A DNA stretch of 28,839 nt from Cloacimonetes bacterium UBA4175 (GCA_002379855.1 DFUX01000054.1:21314-50152), one strand, 5' to 3'. Shown: positions 1-9,853, counted from the first letter of the stretch. Translations and numbers: made by a program. Notes: generated by a model from the sequence alone, not told the origin.

Positions 1-53
1 AACAGACTTCGGCAGCCCTAAACAAGCACCAAATCCAGAACCCCAAAACCCCC

Positions 54-83
54 AATCCGCGGCAATCCGCGCCTATCTGCGTG
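54..83. repeat. short tandem array, period 10
   Basis: Three consecutive 10-base units: AATCCGCGGC, AATCCGCGCC and TATCTGCGTG. The third unit has drifted. The array is intergenic, and its function is unknown. Confidence 0.6.
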
Positions 84-105
84 AACCACCTTTCCACCTT
101 CAAAT

Positions 106-138
106 ATCCTGCAGATCCTGTCGATCCTGTGATCCGCG
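106..138. repeat. short tandem array, period 8-9
   Basis: Units ATCCTGCAG, ATCCTGTCG, ATCCTGTG and ATCCGCG follow each other directly. The last unit resembles the AATCCGCG core of the neighbouring array at 54-83, so the two arrays may be related. Function is unknown. Confidence 0.6.
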
Positions 139-271
139 TTCTATCTCTTTTTCACCATCACTCACAAATAACGCAAACAATATAGTATGACATTCACCAA
201 ATACAACGGCAATAATCCTCAATATCCATCATAGCTCCGTCCCTTGCTGCTCCTGCGTTTGCTGCCATCAT

Positions 272-310
272 CCTTAGGTCATCCCTCACCAAGTTAAGGA
301 TGACCTACGG
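272..310. repeat. dispersed palindromic repeat, copy A
   Basis: A 39-base imperfect palindrome. The left arm CCTTAGGTCATCC (272-284) pairs with GGATGACCTACGG (298-310) with one mismatch, around a 13-base loop. The nine bases before it, TGCCATCAT (263-271), are also shared with copy B at 18146-18184. A third, inverted copy lies at 8489-8526. It sits about 90 bases beyond the terminator of the first C25 gene. Confidence 0.75.
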
Positions 311-399
311 AAAATATAGACTTAGCCCACCCTGGCAAATGAGGGCAATATGATGATTCAGCCGCAGGCATTAGTTGTCAACTATCAGGCGCGATGGCC

Positions 400-427
400 A
401 AAAAAAGCCCCGGAGAGTATCCGGGGC
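400..427 (-). terminator. intrinsic terminator of first C25 peptidase gene
   Basis: Read on the minus strand, arms GCCCCGG and CCGGGGC (407-413 and 421-427) form a 7-bp GC-rich stem with a 7-base loop, followed by seven Ts (400-406). It lies 22 bases past the stop of the gene that ends at 450. Confidence 0.9.
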
Positions 428-449
428 CTGGTATATGGGTTTGGTCTGA

Positions 450-3400
450 TTATTTCATCAGGATCATCTTGCGGGTGTTTGAGTATTTCCCGGTTTGCAT
501 CTTGTAGAAATAGACGCCGCTGGCCAGGGGGTTACCATGGTTGTCCCTGCCGTCGAAAACCAGATTGTGGTTGCCGGAGGCTTTGTTTTCGTCCACCAGG
601 GTGCGCACCAGCTGGCCTTTCAGGTTGTAAACCAGCACCTTGACGGGGGCCGCTTCCTTGAGGCTGAAGCTGATGGTGGTCTGGGGGTTGAAGGGATTGG
701 GATAGTTGCCCTTAAGCTCCGTAACCGCGGGAGATTCCGGGTCGTCGATGGCTACGGGCTGTCCGGTTCCGCTGAGCGATACGGACAGCATGGGGGTGTC
801 GGGGTCATCCGTGCTGATGGTCATCACACCCAGATATTCCTGGGCTGCCAGGGGCAGGAAGCTGACCTCCAGGGTCAGGGACGACTGGGCGGGAATCACG
901 ATATTCATCATGCTGGCGGGAGTTCCTTCCTGAGCGCTGACCATAAAGTTTTGAGGAGCTATGACAGTCCCGATCAGCACCGCGTCTCCGGTGTTGTGGA
1001 TGGTGTAGGGCTGGAGGGCTGTGGCGCCGATGTTGACCATGCCGAAGTCCAGGGTATTGCCGTCCACCCCGACATCGGGGGTGCCGGAGGTGCCGCCCAC
1101 GGAGGGGAAGACGATCTCATCTATCCAGGCGCAGTCATCTCCGGAGGAGACCATGGAGTCTTTCACATATTCCCATTTGAAGATGTTCATGCCGGTCTGG
1201 ACCGGATAGGTCTCCTGGCTCCAGATATCGTTGGTGCCCGACCATTGGCCTTTCATGATGCCATTGATGTAGAATTTGAGGAAGTCATAGCTGGTTTCGC
1301 TGGAGACCTTTTTCCAGAAACTGATGGTTCCCGGCGCCATGCTTTCCATAGTTATGCTCATGGAGGTGGACTGGTTGTGGCTGATGACGGCGCTGCGGGC
1401 CGCGTTGGAGTTGTCGAAGCTGACTCCCTGATCGATAGTCCAGTCGCCTCCGGTGAAGGTCCAGGGCAGGGAGCTGAAATCCACGATGAAGCTCTCGGCC
1501 AGGATGCCGATATTTACGTTGTAAGTCTGCGCCGCGCTATACTCTCCGCTGAAGGTGATGGCGGTGATGCCAACCGTTGTGCCGGCGGGTAGTTGCGAGC
1601 TGAAGGTCACGCTGTAAGCCATTTCCGCGCTTCCCTGCGGAGGCAGGGCGGCGAATTCGGTGGCGATGGGGTCGGCGACGTGGGTTCCGCCGCTGATCAC
1701 CATGGCGGTGGTGATGGAATTGGCCTGGGCGTGGCCGCTGTTGGTGATGGGGAAGGTGAGGATCACGCTTTCGCCGGGATCGATGCGGCCATTGCCGTTT
1801 CCGCTTGAGTCGTCAACCAGGATGCCGCCCCAAACGAGGTTGGGCGCGTTGATGGTGATGTTGCGGGTGGCTTCAAAGGTGCTGCCGTCCTCCAGGGTCG
1901 CCAGTATATGGAAGGCCGCCACGTGCTGGTCGGGAACGTTGTTTGCGATTCGCACGCCAAATCCGGCGCTGGTTCCGCCTGTGCTGTTGGCATCGATGGA
2001 GGCGATGACTTCGCTGTTGTTGAGGATGGTCACATACTGATCCTGGCTGGAGATGGTGACGGTGACGCCGGTGGCGGGCATGACGCCCACGTTGTTGAAG
2101 TTTACGTTCAGGGTCACGGTCTCGCCGAAATCGGGCTGGTTGTTGTTGTCGTCGGTGGTCACCAGGTCTGCCACCAGCAGATAGGGTCCGGTGCTGGGCA
2201 ATACCTGCACAGTTCCGATGTGGGTGACTTTATTGAAAGCCGTGATGGTGAGGGTGAGGTCCATCGGTTCGGTGGGGATCACCTCCAGAGGCAGGATCAG
2301 GATACCGGAGGCATCGACTGTTGCGCTGCCGTAGAGGGTGCCATTGGCGTAGAGGGATACTCTGGCTCCGGCAGCAGTTTCCACTTGGAAGCTGTTCATG
2401 CCTATGAACAGGACAGGTTCATAGTTGGCGGTGAGCGGTTCCGGGGTCTTGGTGCGCATCATGATGGAGGCGTCACCGAAGATGTGCCAGGTTTTGTACA
2501 TGCTGACGCCATCTGAGCCATAGACCTCGATCATCTTGCTGGAGCCGTTGTAGAGCAGACCGCCCACGGTCTTCTTCTGTTCGGCGATCAGGAGGTCAAC
2601 TGTCTCGTCCTGCGCGCGCATGGGGGAAGCCCAGCTTTGGTTGATGGAGCTGGCATAGACTGCCAGTGCTCCGGCGGGGGCTCCGGTGGCTTCGTTGACC
2701 GAGCGCAGCCACGCTTCCGCGAAGCAGGTCTGGCTCACGAAATTGCCGTTGACGCAGGCCACGCTGTTGATCAGGGGCAGCATGTAATCGTTGGTTAAAG
2801 CGTTCACATGGCTGTTGGAAAAGCCAGTGGTTCCCCAGGAGGTGTCGGAGCCGTGTCCCACATAATTGACGAAGCCGCGTCCCTGGTTGAGGTTGATGGA
2901 CACTTGGCCGGCAGTGGCGCCCTGAGCCTGGTAAATCTGGTCCACAGAGACGTAGCCATAGCCCAATAGGTCGGTGCGTATGTTTTCCATGTGCACCTGG
3001 TCGCTTTCGCCCATGTCGCCCTGCCCGCCGCCTCCTTCGTTGGAGGCGATGCCCATCGCTTTCTGAATCCAGTCATCGCTGACCTGGACGTCTCTTTCAT
3101 AATGGATGGAGCGGGTGACCTGGGTTTCCAGCTCGGGAACCGTCTGCGCGGAAAATCTGCCCACGTAGATGTCGGGATAGTTGTCCGAACCAGCCAGCAG
3201 GGCATACATCGGGTCTGCTCCGCCGCCGCCGGAAGAGAGGGAGGGCACCTGAGGCGCGTCGCCGACGATCTGCACGAACATCAGGCCGTTGTCCAGATTA
3301 TATTCGTTTTGGATGTAGGTCTTGATCTGGTTCGCGGAAGGGCCGGCCGTGGCAACGTCCACCACATCCACGGTGTAGCCGTTTTGGCGTTTCCATTCTA

Positions 3401-4151
3401 CCCAGGGGAGGATGGCTGTGTCGAACATGTTGTGCTTGATCACCAGAATCCTGCCGCTTTCGCCGAGTGAGGGGTATTTGGCCATATTATAGTTGAGGAA
3501 CATGTTCCTGTAAATCTCTTCAAATCCACCTGCCTGGGATGAACGCTGCGCGGGCAGGGAGTTGGTGAAGTCGCTGCCATTCGAGGCCACGCCGACCCGA
3601 ATCCTGGTATATACGCGCAGGGTGCCGGTGGCGGGGAAGTATTCAAAAGGCTGGAAGCGGACTGTGATGCCGCGATAATCCCTCAAAATGAAAGGTTCGG
3701 TGAGATAGGCGGTTTGCTGGGGATAGCTGCCTGTTCCGGAGTAGAAATCGGCAAAGCTGTAGGGAACGCTATCCGGGTCGATGTCGCGGGTCAGGTTGCC
3801 TTTGGATGGCGCCACGGGCATTTGCAGCTCCACATACTCGCTTTCCAGCAGGCTAAGCTCCATCCTGGCCGTGTTGGGGATGATGACGCTGCCAGCCAGC
3901 ACGGGCAGTTGTGGGTAACCGGCTTCCAGGGTGAGGCCGGCTTTCTTCAGATACAGGTTGTGCCAGGTGTTGCCATCTATCAGCACGGGTTCGCTCTCGA
4001 AATGGCCGAGGGTGAGCTCCAGGACCATGTTGTCCTGCGCTCCCTGCAGGAGGCGTATCCCGTTGGAATGCTGGCTGACCGTGATCTGTTCGGCGCTCAG
4101 CGAAATGCCCAGCAGCAGGAGCAGGGTCAGAAAAATAATGGGTTTGCGCAT
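450..4151 (-). CDS. secreted C25 (gingipain-type) cysteine peptidase with T9SS sorting domain
   Basis: A 1,233-residue exported protease of the C25/gingipain family, predicted to cut proteins outside the cell. Residues 1-20 are a signal peptide. About 20-230 look like a gingipain propeptide region and about 233-570 are the catalytic domain. The catalytic pair is visible as His433 in a V-G-H-G motif and Cys466 in A-C-V-N-G, the same 33-residue spacing as known gingipains. An Ig-like segment (about 575-652) and CARDB-like repeats (653-885) follow. Next come a jelly-roll-like module ending in C-A-W-I-D-E (about 887-1018), a HYDIN/choice-of-anchor-D-like domain (about 1025-1130) and a FlgD-like T9SS sorting domain (about 1143-1233). 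The start is supported by AGAGGA at 4156-4161. It lies downstream of a paralogue on the same strand, 195 bases away, so the two may be separately transcribed. Substrate specificity cannot be read from the sequence. Confidence 0.92.
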   Translation of the reverse strand: MRKPIIFLTLLLLLGISLSAEQITVSQHSNGIRLLQGAQDNMVLELTLGHFESEPVLIDGNTWHNLYLKKAGLTLEAGYPQLPVLAGSVIIPNTARMELSLLESEYVELQMPVAPSKGNLTRDIDPDSVPYSFADFYSGTGSYPQQTAYLTEPFILRDYRGITVRFQPFEYFPATGTLRVYTRIRVGVASNGSDFTNSLPAQRSSQAGGFEEIYRNMFLNYNMAKYPSLGESGRILVIKHNMFDTAILPWVEWKRQNGYTVDVVDVATAGPSANQIKTYIQNEYNLDNGLMFVQIVGDAPQVPSLSSGGGGADPMYALLAGSDNYPDIYVGRFSAQTVPELETQVTRSIHYERDVQVSDDWIQKAMGIASNEGGGGQGDMGESDQVHMENIRTDLLGYGYVSVDQIYQAQGATAGQVSINLNQGRGFVNYVGHGSDTSWGTTGFSNSHVNALTNDYMLPLINSVACVNGNFVSQTCFAEAWLRSVNEATGAPAGALAVYASSINQSWASPMRAQDETVDLLIAEQKKTVGGLLYNGSSKMIEVYGSDGVSMYKTWHIFGDASIMMRTKTPEPLTANYEPVLFIGMNSFQVETAAGARVSLYANGTLYGSATVDASGILILPLEVIPTEPMDLTLTITAFNKVTHIGTVQVLPSTGPYLLVADLVTTDDNNNQPDFGETVTLNVNFNNVGVMPATGVTVTISSQDQYVTILNNSEVIASIDANSTGGTSAGFGVRIANNVPDQHVAAFHILATLEDGSTFEATRNITINAPNLVWGGILVDDSSGNGNGRIDPGESVILTFPITNSGHAQANSITTAMVISGGTHVADPIATEFAALPPQGSAEMAYSVTFSSQLPAGTTVGITAITFSGEYSAAQTYNVNIGILAESFIVDFSSLPWTFTGGDWTIDQGVSFDNSNAARSAVISHNQSTSMSITMESMAPGTISFWKKVSSETSYDFLKFYINGIMKGQWSGTNDIWSQETYPVQTGMNIFKWEYVKDSMVSSGDDCAWIDEIVFPSVGGTSGTPDVGVDGNTLDFGMVNIGATALQPYTIHNTGDAVLIGTVIAPQNFMVSAQEGTPASMMNIVIPAQSSLTLEVSFLPLAAQEYLGVMTISTDDPDTPMLSVSLSGTGQPVAIDDPESPAVTELKGNYPNPFNPQTTISFSLKEAAPVKVLVYNLKGQLVRTLVDENKASGNHNLVFDGRDNHGNPLASGVYFYKMQTGKYSNTRKMILMK

Positions 4152-4186
4152 GGATTCCTCTATTTCCTAAATTAAGATACTTTGTT

Positions 4187-4222
4187 ACACCGGGTGGCCT
4201 GATGCGGCACGCGTTCCGGTGT
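4187..4222. other. inverted repeat in leader of first C25 gene
   Basis: Arms ACACCGG (4187-4193) and CCGGTGT (4216-4222) are perfect inverted copies separated by 22 bases, 36 bases upstream of the start codon of the gene on the minus strand. It could fold in the 5' leader RNA or be a protein-binding site. No known riboswitch class is recognisable, and chance is possible. Confidence 0.35.
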
Positions 4223-4309
4223 GGACACTCTATGAAGTCGCGTTGTCTGAACCTTGCTTTGGTTCGTCAGGGTAAAACATATATAAAACAATGGGACATA
4301 TATAGTAAA

Positions 4310-4336
4310 GGACGGGGCGGACTGGCCACCCCGTCC
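4310..4336 (-). terminator. probable terminator of second C25 peptidase gene
   Basis: Arms GGACGGGG (4310-4317) and CCCCGTCC (4329-4336) give an 8-bp GC-rich stem just past the stop at 4347. On the minus strand it is followed by a mixed T/A run (CTTTACTATATA) rather than a clean T tract, so termination may be partial. Confidence 0.55.
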
Positions 4337-4346
4337 CAAGGCTGAT

Positions 4347-7300
4347 TTATTTGATCAGCATCATTTTCATGGTCTTGCTGTATTTGCCTGCCTCCATGCG
4401 GTAGAAATAGATGCCGCTGGCCACAGGGTTGTTGGAGTTGTCGCGTCCGTTCCAGACCAGTTTGTGCTGGCCCGCGGGCAGTTCGGAATCGAGCAGGCTG
4501 CGCACCAACTGGCCTTTCAGGTTGTAGATGCTGAGCTTGACCGGACCGCTCTGATGGGTGGCGAAACTGATCATGGTTTCGGGATTGAAGGGGTTGGGGT
4601 AGTTGCCTTCCAGCCTGGTAACCTTGGGCGCAACAGGATCTGTGGCGGACACAAAGGCTTGCACCGTGATCGGAATGGTCACGGTGGGGCTGTCGGGATC
4701 GTTCGAGGAGATTGTGATCTGACCTTCCAGGTTCACCGCGGGATCCGGAGCGGTGTAGCCAAGGGTAAAGACCATGTTCTGATTGGCAGGAATACTGTAG
4801 CTGTAGGTATCAGGCAGCGGAGTGCCATTTAAGCTCAGCTCGAAAGCCTCAGGGACAGAGATCAGCCCGCTGAGCTCTGCCGTTCCCAGGTTGCGGATCA
4901 TAAAGTCCGCGGCGAGGACATCGTTGGCATTCACATTTGCAAACACAATGGGGGGCGTGGGAACGAATATCAAAGGAATATTGGAGTCACCGGACATGGG
5001 GAACACCACGTCGTCGATCCAGGCGCAGTCGTTGCCGGAGGATACAGAAACGTCTTTGGTGTATTTCCATTCAAAGGTCCGGTTGCCACGGCCTACGGGA
5101 TAGGAGACCTGTGCCCAGCCTTGGGTTCCACTCCAGGTTCCCATCTCAATGCCGTCTATGCTGAAGCGTAGCATGTCGTAACCGGTTTCGCTGGAAACCT
5201 TTCTCCAAAAACTGATGTTGCTATCGCTGCCAACATTCATAGTTATGGACAGGGAGGTGGAGCCGTTGTTGCCGATGGCGCCGGATTTGGCACAGTACTC
5301 ACCGCTATGGGCATTGGCGCTGCCTGACTGGATCGTCCAGGGTATGGGGCTGTTGTTTGTCCAGTTGAAGGCTGTAAAGTCTCCGGTCTCAAAACCGTCG
5401 CCGATCATGCCGATGGCCAGCATCAGGTTGTGGTTCACGTTCTGGATACCCGCGCTGATCGCGATGCCGATGGGAATCACGGTTCCATTGGGGATGTCGG
5501 TGCCAAGGGAGACGATGAAATTGAGCGGGATCACCACGCCGACGGAGAGCGGCGGCAGGGTGAACTGGCTGATATTGAGAGAGACGGAGGGGTGGTTCGC
5601 CACAATGTTCACCGTTCCGCCGGGAGCGTCCATATGGCCGTTGTTGGTGACATCGATGGTGATGGTGATGTTCTCTCCCGGTTCCAGGAAACCGTTGTTG
5701 TTGGGGTCAACTATCATCATTGAAGAGATTGCCAGGTTGGGGGAATTCACTGTCATGTTGCGGGTGGTTACCCACTGGTCGTTCCCGTCGCTGACTGTGA
5801 TATCGAAGGCCACCACCGTCTGATCCGGAATGGAGGGATGGATCTGGATGCTGAAGATACTGTCGGCGACATAGCTGCCATTGGCGGGAATGTTGCCAAG
5901 GTTGGCAGTGTTTTCCAGCAGCGTCACGTCTGTGCAGGTGGTGCTGAGGGTGGCCACAAGGTTGTTGGCGGGCAGGGAGCCGACGTTGTTGAAAGTGAGG
6001 TTCAGGCTGATGGTTTCCCCCGCTTCAGCGATGCCGTTGGAGTTGGGATCGACCACAGTGAGCGGGCTGACAGTTACGTATGCTCCGGTGTTGGGAATCA
6101 CTTGCACGTTGGCGACAACCGGTTTGCGCAGGGACCGCGTGATCACAATCTGGGCGGTGCCGGGTTCGCTGAAAGGAGTGTAGTTCAGGGTCAGATAACC
6201 GTCGGCATCAGTCAGACCAACTCCGTGCAGCACGTTGTTCATCGATAGTGCCACGTAGCTGTAGGGATCGGCGATCACTTCCAGGGAGTTCAAGCCCATA
6301 AGAATGGTCTGAGGAGCTTCGAAGCTGTTGACAGCCGGGATGCCCAGGTAAGGAACCAGGCTGGGGTCGCCCATGATGGAGTAAACTTCCCAATAGTAAT
6401 TGATGCGGCTGCTATTGGACTGCACCACAGCCATGTTACCCATAAAGACGTTTGAGCCGGCGCAGCTGGCCCAATCCGCGAAAGGCTCGTTGTGGTCGTG
6501 GAACAGGGCGTCATACGCGCCGGTGCGGCCGGCGACGAAGGGTGATCCTGTGCCTACTATGGGCGGTTTGTGGCCGACAGCCCACCAATAGTCTTCATCC
6601 CAATAGGTGCTGTTGGTTCCGCCAATATAGATGACCGCGCCCTTGTTCAGCGCGCGCAGCCAGGCTTCGCCAAAGCAGGTGCCTGTGTCGAAAGCGTTGG
6701 TCGAACAGCAGTTGCCCACCACATATGAATACTTGTTGGTGTTCTGCAGGCTGTTGATATTGGATATGGTGAAGGAGGGGTCAGCCCAGGAAGTTTCGCT
6801 GCCGTGGGCTGTGTAATTGACATAGCCTCTGCCCGCGGAAACGTTTTGGATGATCGCGCTGGACGAGGTCTGCGAAGCGGGGTAGAGGTAAGTGTTCGAT
6901 GTGATGCCATGCGCGGCGTTAAAATAGTTGTTGGTGGCATAGTTGATGGCTCCGTTGGCGTGGGAGGGTGACCAGTAGGAGTCCACTCCCGCGATCATCA
7001 CCACATTGCCAAGGTAGCTGTCGTCGGGCATTGCGTATTGTTCGTGCATGAGGGTTTTGTTGACCTGATTGGTCACTGCCGCCGCGTCGGTGGCGGAGAA
7101 ACGGCCGAAATACATCTCAGGCATGAAGTCGTTTCCCTGCAGACGCACATAAGTGAGGTCGGTGATATGACCGCTGGGGTTGGCGGAGGCGTTGTTGGCC
7201 GGCACCTGGGCGACGTCGCCCACGATCAGAAGGTAGGAAGGAGCCGGATTCTCCGCTGTGGCGGAGTTCCAGATGTTCTGGATATAGGTGCGGATTGCCG

Positions 7301-8147
7301 AGGCGGTGGTTCCCGTTTGAGCGGTGGTGGCCACTATCACGTTGAAACCTTCCCGCGTTTTCCATTCCACAAAAGGTTGCAGGGCGGAAACGAAGCTTTC
7401 CGGGGTGATGATCAGATAACTCATCGGATAGCGGTTGAGGGATGCCCTTTGCGTGCTGGGGTTGAGCAGGGTGCGCTGGAACATGCTCTCAAAAGCGGGG
7501 GAGTAGGTGCGGGCTTTCAGCTCTTCGGTGGCCGCGTGGTCGGCTCCTGTAAAACGGACTTCCACTTCAGCCTGGTAGATCACTTCCGCCTGTCCGGTGG
7601 AGGGATTGTAACGCACAGGAACAAAATCCAGGGCGAAAAGCCTTTCTCCGCGCATATATCCGAGTTCGGTCACGCTAACCGGCGCGTCGTCCGTCCAGGC
7701 GTTGCGGTTGTAAAAGTCGCGTTCCACGACAAAGGGAACTGTGGCTGGATCGACGCTTTTGGATACCGATTCCTGACGCGGAAAGACAGGGTAGGCAATG
7801 CCGTTGGCATTCAGATCGAGACTGCGGGATTGCCTCTGGTTGAAGGTGGCTGTAACCTCAGCGCCAACCGGGACGCTGATGATCTGCCGAAGCAAGGGCA
7901 GCCGGGGATAACCTGTCTTGTTGGTGCTGGCATAGCCATCCACCCACAGGTCGGTGAAAACGCCTTCAGGCGTTTCAACCTCTTTATAATCAAGTTGCTG
8001 GATGTTGTAGCGAACGCTAAGTCCATCCATGGTGTTTCTCAACAAGTTCGACGCGGTTGGCGAGTCGCTCAGGTTGATCGTGCCTTGCATGGCGGCCAGT
8101 AAACCTGCCACAGCCAGCAACATGAGCATCAATAAGCTCTTTTTCAT
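4347..8147 (-). CDS. secreted C25 (gingipain-type) cysteine peptidase with T9SS sorting domain, paralogue
   Basis: A 1,266-residue paralogue of the downstream C25 gene with the same domain order. It has a signal peptide (1-20), a propeptide-like region and a catalytic domain (about 240-610). His448 lies in A-H-G and Cys481 in a double-cysteine C-C-S-T-N motif, aligned by the shared T-C-F-x-E-A-W segment ten residues later. CARDB-like repeats fill about 690-910. A C-A-W-I-D-D jelly-roll-like module (about 915-1052), a degenerate anchor-D-like domain and the T9SS sorting domain (about 1175-1266) follow. The start is backed by AAGGAG at 8153-8158 and a lysine-hydrophobic signal peptide. An insert W-D-E-D-Y-W-W (about residues 516-522) after the catalytic cysteine is absent from the paralogue and may shape specificity. 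Secretion outside the cell is inferred from the sorting domain. Confidence 0.92.
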   Translation of the reverse strand: MKKSLLMLMLLAVAGLLAAMQGTINLSDSPTASNLLRNTMDGLSVRYNIQQLDYKEVETPEGVFTDLWVDGYASTNKTGYPRLPLLRQIISVPVGAEVTATFNQRQSRSLDLNANGIAYPVFPRQESVSKSVDPATVPFVVERDFYNRNAWTDDAPVSVTELGYMRGERLFALDFVPVRYNPSTGQAEVIYQAEVEVRFTGADHAATEELKARTYSPAFESMFQRTLLNPSTQRASLNRYPMSYLIITPESFVSALQPFVEWKTREGFNVIVATTAQTGTTASAIRTYIQNIWNSATAENPAPSYLLIVGDVAQVPANNASANPSGHITDLTYVRLQGNDFMPEMYFGRFSATDAAAVTNQVNKTLMHEQYAMPDDSYLGNVVMIAGVDSYWSPSHANGAINYATNNYFNAAHGITSNTYLYPASQTSSSAIIQNVSAGRGYVNYTAHGSETSWADPSFTISNINSLQNTNKYSYVVGNCCSTNAFDTGTCFGEAWLRALNKGAVIYIGGTNSTYWDEDYWWAVGHKPPIVGTGSPFVAGRTGAYDALFHDHNEPFADWASCAGSNVFMGNMAVVQSNSSRINYYWEVYSIMGDPSLVPYLGIPAVNSFEAPQTILMGLNSLEVIADPYSYVALSMNNVLHGVGLTDADGYLTLNYTPFSEPGTAQIVITRSLRKPVVANVQVIPNTGAYVTVSPLTVVDPNSNGIAEAGETISLNLTFNNVGSLPANNLVATLSTTCTDVTLLENTANLGNIPANGSYVADSIFSIQIHPSIPDQTVVAFDITVSDGNDQWVTTRNMTVNSPNLAISSMMIVDPNNNGFLEPGENITITIDVTNNGHMDAPGGTVNIVANHPSVSLNISQFTLPPLSVGVVIPLNFIVSLGTDIPNGTVIPIGIAISAGIQNVNHNLMLAIGMIGDGFETGDFTAFNWTNNSPIPWTIQSGSANAHSGEYCAKSGAIGNNGSTSLSITMNVGSDSNISFWRKVSSETGYDMLRFSIDGIEMGTWSGTQGWAQVSYPVGRGNRTFEWKYTKDVSVSSGNDCAWIDDVVFPMSGDSNIPLIFVPTPPIVFANVNANDVLAADFMIRNLGTAELSGLISVPEAFELSLNGTPLPDTYSYSIPANQNMVFTLGYTAPDPAVNLEGQITISSNDPDSPTVTIPITVQAFVSATDPVAPKVTRLEGNYPNPFNPETMISFATHQSGPVKLSIYNLKGQLVRSLLDSELPAGQHKLVWNGRDNSNNPVASGIYFYRMEAGKYSKTMKMMLIK

Positions 8148-8217
8148 GTTGACTCCTTAAGTTCTATTTTCCAAACATTATTACTTAATCAACAGGGGAT
8201 TCATCAATTCCCTTACC

Positions 8218-8223
8218 ATTATA
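8218..8223 (-). promoter_or_regulatory. candidate -10 box of second C25 gene
   Basis: The minus strand reads TATAAT here, about 70 bases upstream of the start codon. No good -35 hexamer stands at 16-18 bases, so this is a weak assignment. Confidence 0.3.
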
Positions 8224-8488
8224 CATGCAATAAAAAAGCCGAATCCCATAAAATCTCGCAGGCAAAACAGCCCGCCAAGCCGGAAAAGCTGTAACAGAGC
8301 GTGTTTGCGCATGATAAACAAGATAATTAATCACTTTATTAGGAATGCTTTTGGAGTCAAGCAGATATTTTTCCCAGCGGGATACCGTATAGCCCGGAGC
8401 CTTAACGCGGTCTGATTTATGGCACTTGGATTGCTTTTGCAACTCCGCGGCGCCGCCATTTGCATGCTGATGGCAAACAAGGGTTTAC

Positions 8489-8526
8489 CCTGGGTCAACC
8501 TTAACTTCCGAAGGGATGACTTAAGG
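8489..8526. repeat. dispersed palindromic repeat, copy C (inverted, degenerate)
   Basis: Read on the minus strand these 38 bases align with copies A and B: arm CCTTAAGTCATCC, an 8-base centre, then GTTAAGGTTGACC and CAGG, with one base deleted near the end. The GTTAAGGTTGACC part is identical to copy B. It lies in the divergent spacer between the C25 pair and the glycosyltransferase gene. Confidence 0.65.
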
Positions 8527-8746
8527 AAGACAAGTTAACCTGCTGTGGTTAATGAAATTACGCATATGAGGGCGGGGTGGGGAAGAAGAGGACGGAATGA
8601 TTGTGGCCAACGCCAACTCCCTCCATGAAAATCAGTAAAGATTGGATGGCAGGTAAAGGCAGGCGGCATAAAGCGACTTCGCATTTCAGATTGACAGAAA
8701 ACGCGCCCACGAGAATCTTGTAAAATCTGAAAGATGGAGTATAAAT

Positions 8747-9853
8747 ATGAATAATCGGACATGGGAATACCTTGGCGTGTTCATAATGTCCTGGTTGCTG
8801 GTATACGGGCTCACCCCGCTGATGATTCGGCTGGCCAACGCGTTGAACTTCGTGGACAAGCCGGAAGCCCGCAAGATGCACCTCAAGAGCGTTCCCTTGA
8901 TGGGCGGCTTGAGCGTGTTCATCGGTTTCCTGCTGCTCACCCTGTACGATGTAGCGATCACTGCCGACCGCTCTCTGGATACCCCGATGCTGGGCTATCT
9001 GCTGGGTTCGGTGCTGATCGTGACCATTGGCCTGATCGACGACCGCCGTGGCATGCACCCGCTGGTGAAGCTGCTGGGTCAGGTTAGCGTGAGCCTGATC
9101 TTTATCCTGAGCAATTTCCAGTTGCAGGAATTGGATCAGATCTTTGGCTCCATCTATATTTCCCTGCCTCTGATGGTCTTTTGGATGGTGGGCTTGATGA
9201 ACGCGCTAAACTTTCTGGACAACATGGACGGGATTCTCAGTGGCATGGCAGGGATCCTGGGTTTGGGATACTTCGTCTTCAGCCTCACCAACACCACCAG
9301 TTCCAACGGCGCGGACATGGCCTTCATCGGTCTGATTTCCCTCAGTTTTGCCGGCTCCACACTTGGCTTTTTACCCTACAACTTCAACCCTGCCAAGATC
9401 TTTTTAGGGGACGCCGGTTCGATGTTCATCGGTTATTTTCTGTCTTCCATGGGCATTTTGATGGCGCGTTTCGCCGTCATCACCCGGGAGAACAACGTGT
9501 TCTATCTGCTGCCGGTGCTATTTCTGAGCTATGCCATCTTTGACATATCGCTGGTCAGCTACACCCGCAAGAGGGATGGCAGACACGTGATGCAGGGCGG
9601 AAAAGACCACTCCACCCACAGGATTTACACCGCTTTGGGGTCGATCAAGGTGACTGCTTTGATCGTCTACACTATCAATATCCTGATTGTGCTCACCACG
9701 ATCATCATCTTTATCACCGGGAAACCTCTTTTGCTGCTGATCACCACGGTCATGTTCGCCGCTTTCTTCCTGGTTTTTGGCCGCAAGCTGGATCAGATAC
9801 CCATCGTTGTTCCGGGCAACCAGCAAAAGGTTCCCAAACAGGCGCAGAGATGA
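8747..9853 (+). CDS. MraY/WecA/TagO-family undecaprenyl-phosphate sugar-1-phosphate transferase
   Basis: A 368-residue polytopic inner-membrane enzyme of glycosyltransferase family 4, with roughly ten or eleven hydrophobic segments. The family moves a sugar-1-phosphate from a UDP-sugar to undecaprenyl phosphate, the first step of O-antigen, teichoic-acid-like or other surface glycan assembly. Visible family motifs are D-K-P-E-A-R-K-M-H (37-45), the metal-binding D-D at 98-99, N-A-L-N-F-L-D-N-M-D-G (152-162), F-L-G-D-A-G-S (219-225) and the cytoplasmic K-D-H-S-T-H-R loop (286-292, usually H-x-H-H in relatives). These fit WecA/TagO better than peptidoglycan MraY, but the sugar is not known. GGAG at 8736-8739 sets the start. 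It is the first gene of the plus-strand run; the next gene starts 79 bases on and may be co-transcribed. Confidence 0.88.
   Translation: MNNRTWEYLGVFIMSWLLVYGLTPLMIRLANALNFVDKPEARKMHLKSVPLMGGLSVFIGFLLLTLYDVAITADRSLDTPMLGYLLGSVLIVTIGLIDDRRGMHPLVKLLGQVSVSLIFILSNFQLQELDQIFGSIYISLPLMVFWMVGLMNALNFLDNMDGILSGMAGILGLGYFVFSLTNTTSSNGADMAFIGLISLSFAGSTLGFLPYNFNPAKIFLGDAGSMFIGYFLSSMGILMARFAVITRENNVFYLLPVLFLSYAIFDISLVSYTRKRDGRHVMQGGKDHSTHRIYTALGSIKVTALIVYTINILIVLTTIIIFITGKPLLLLITTVMFAAFFLVFGRKLDQIPIVVPGNQQKVPKQAQR

Larger units (their letters stand above)
1..399. other. gene-free left flank with repeats
   Basis: No credible gene lies here; the short reading frame starting at 350 runs antisense into the C25 peptidase gene and has no ribosome site. 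The stretch holds two short tandem arrays (54-83 and 106-138), one copy of the dispersed palindrome (272-310), and it ends at the reverse-strand terminator at 400-427. The remaining bases (139-260 and 311-399) show no structure I recognise. Confidence 0.7.
8148..8746. other. divergent intergenic region
   Basis: 599 bases between divergent genes. It holds the ribosome site and a candidate -10 box of the second C25 gene on the minus strand, palindrome copy C (8489-8526), and the ribosome site of the glycosyltransferase gene (GGAG, 8736-8739). The minus-strand frame 8185-8442 has no ribosome site or recognisable protein features and is not called. I see no RNA gene. Confidence 0.6.
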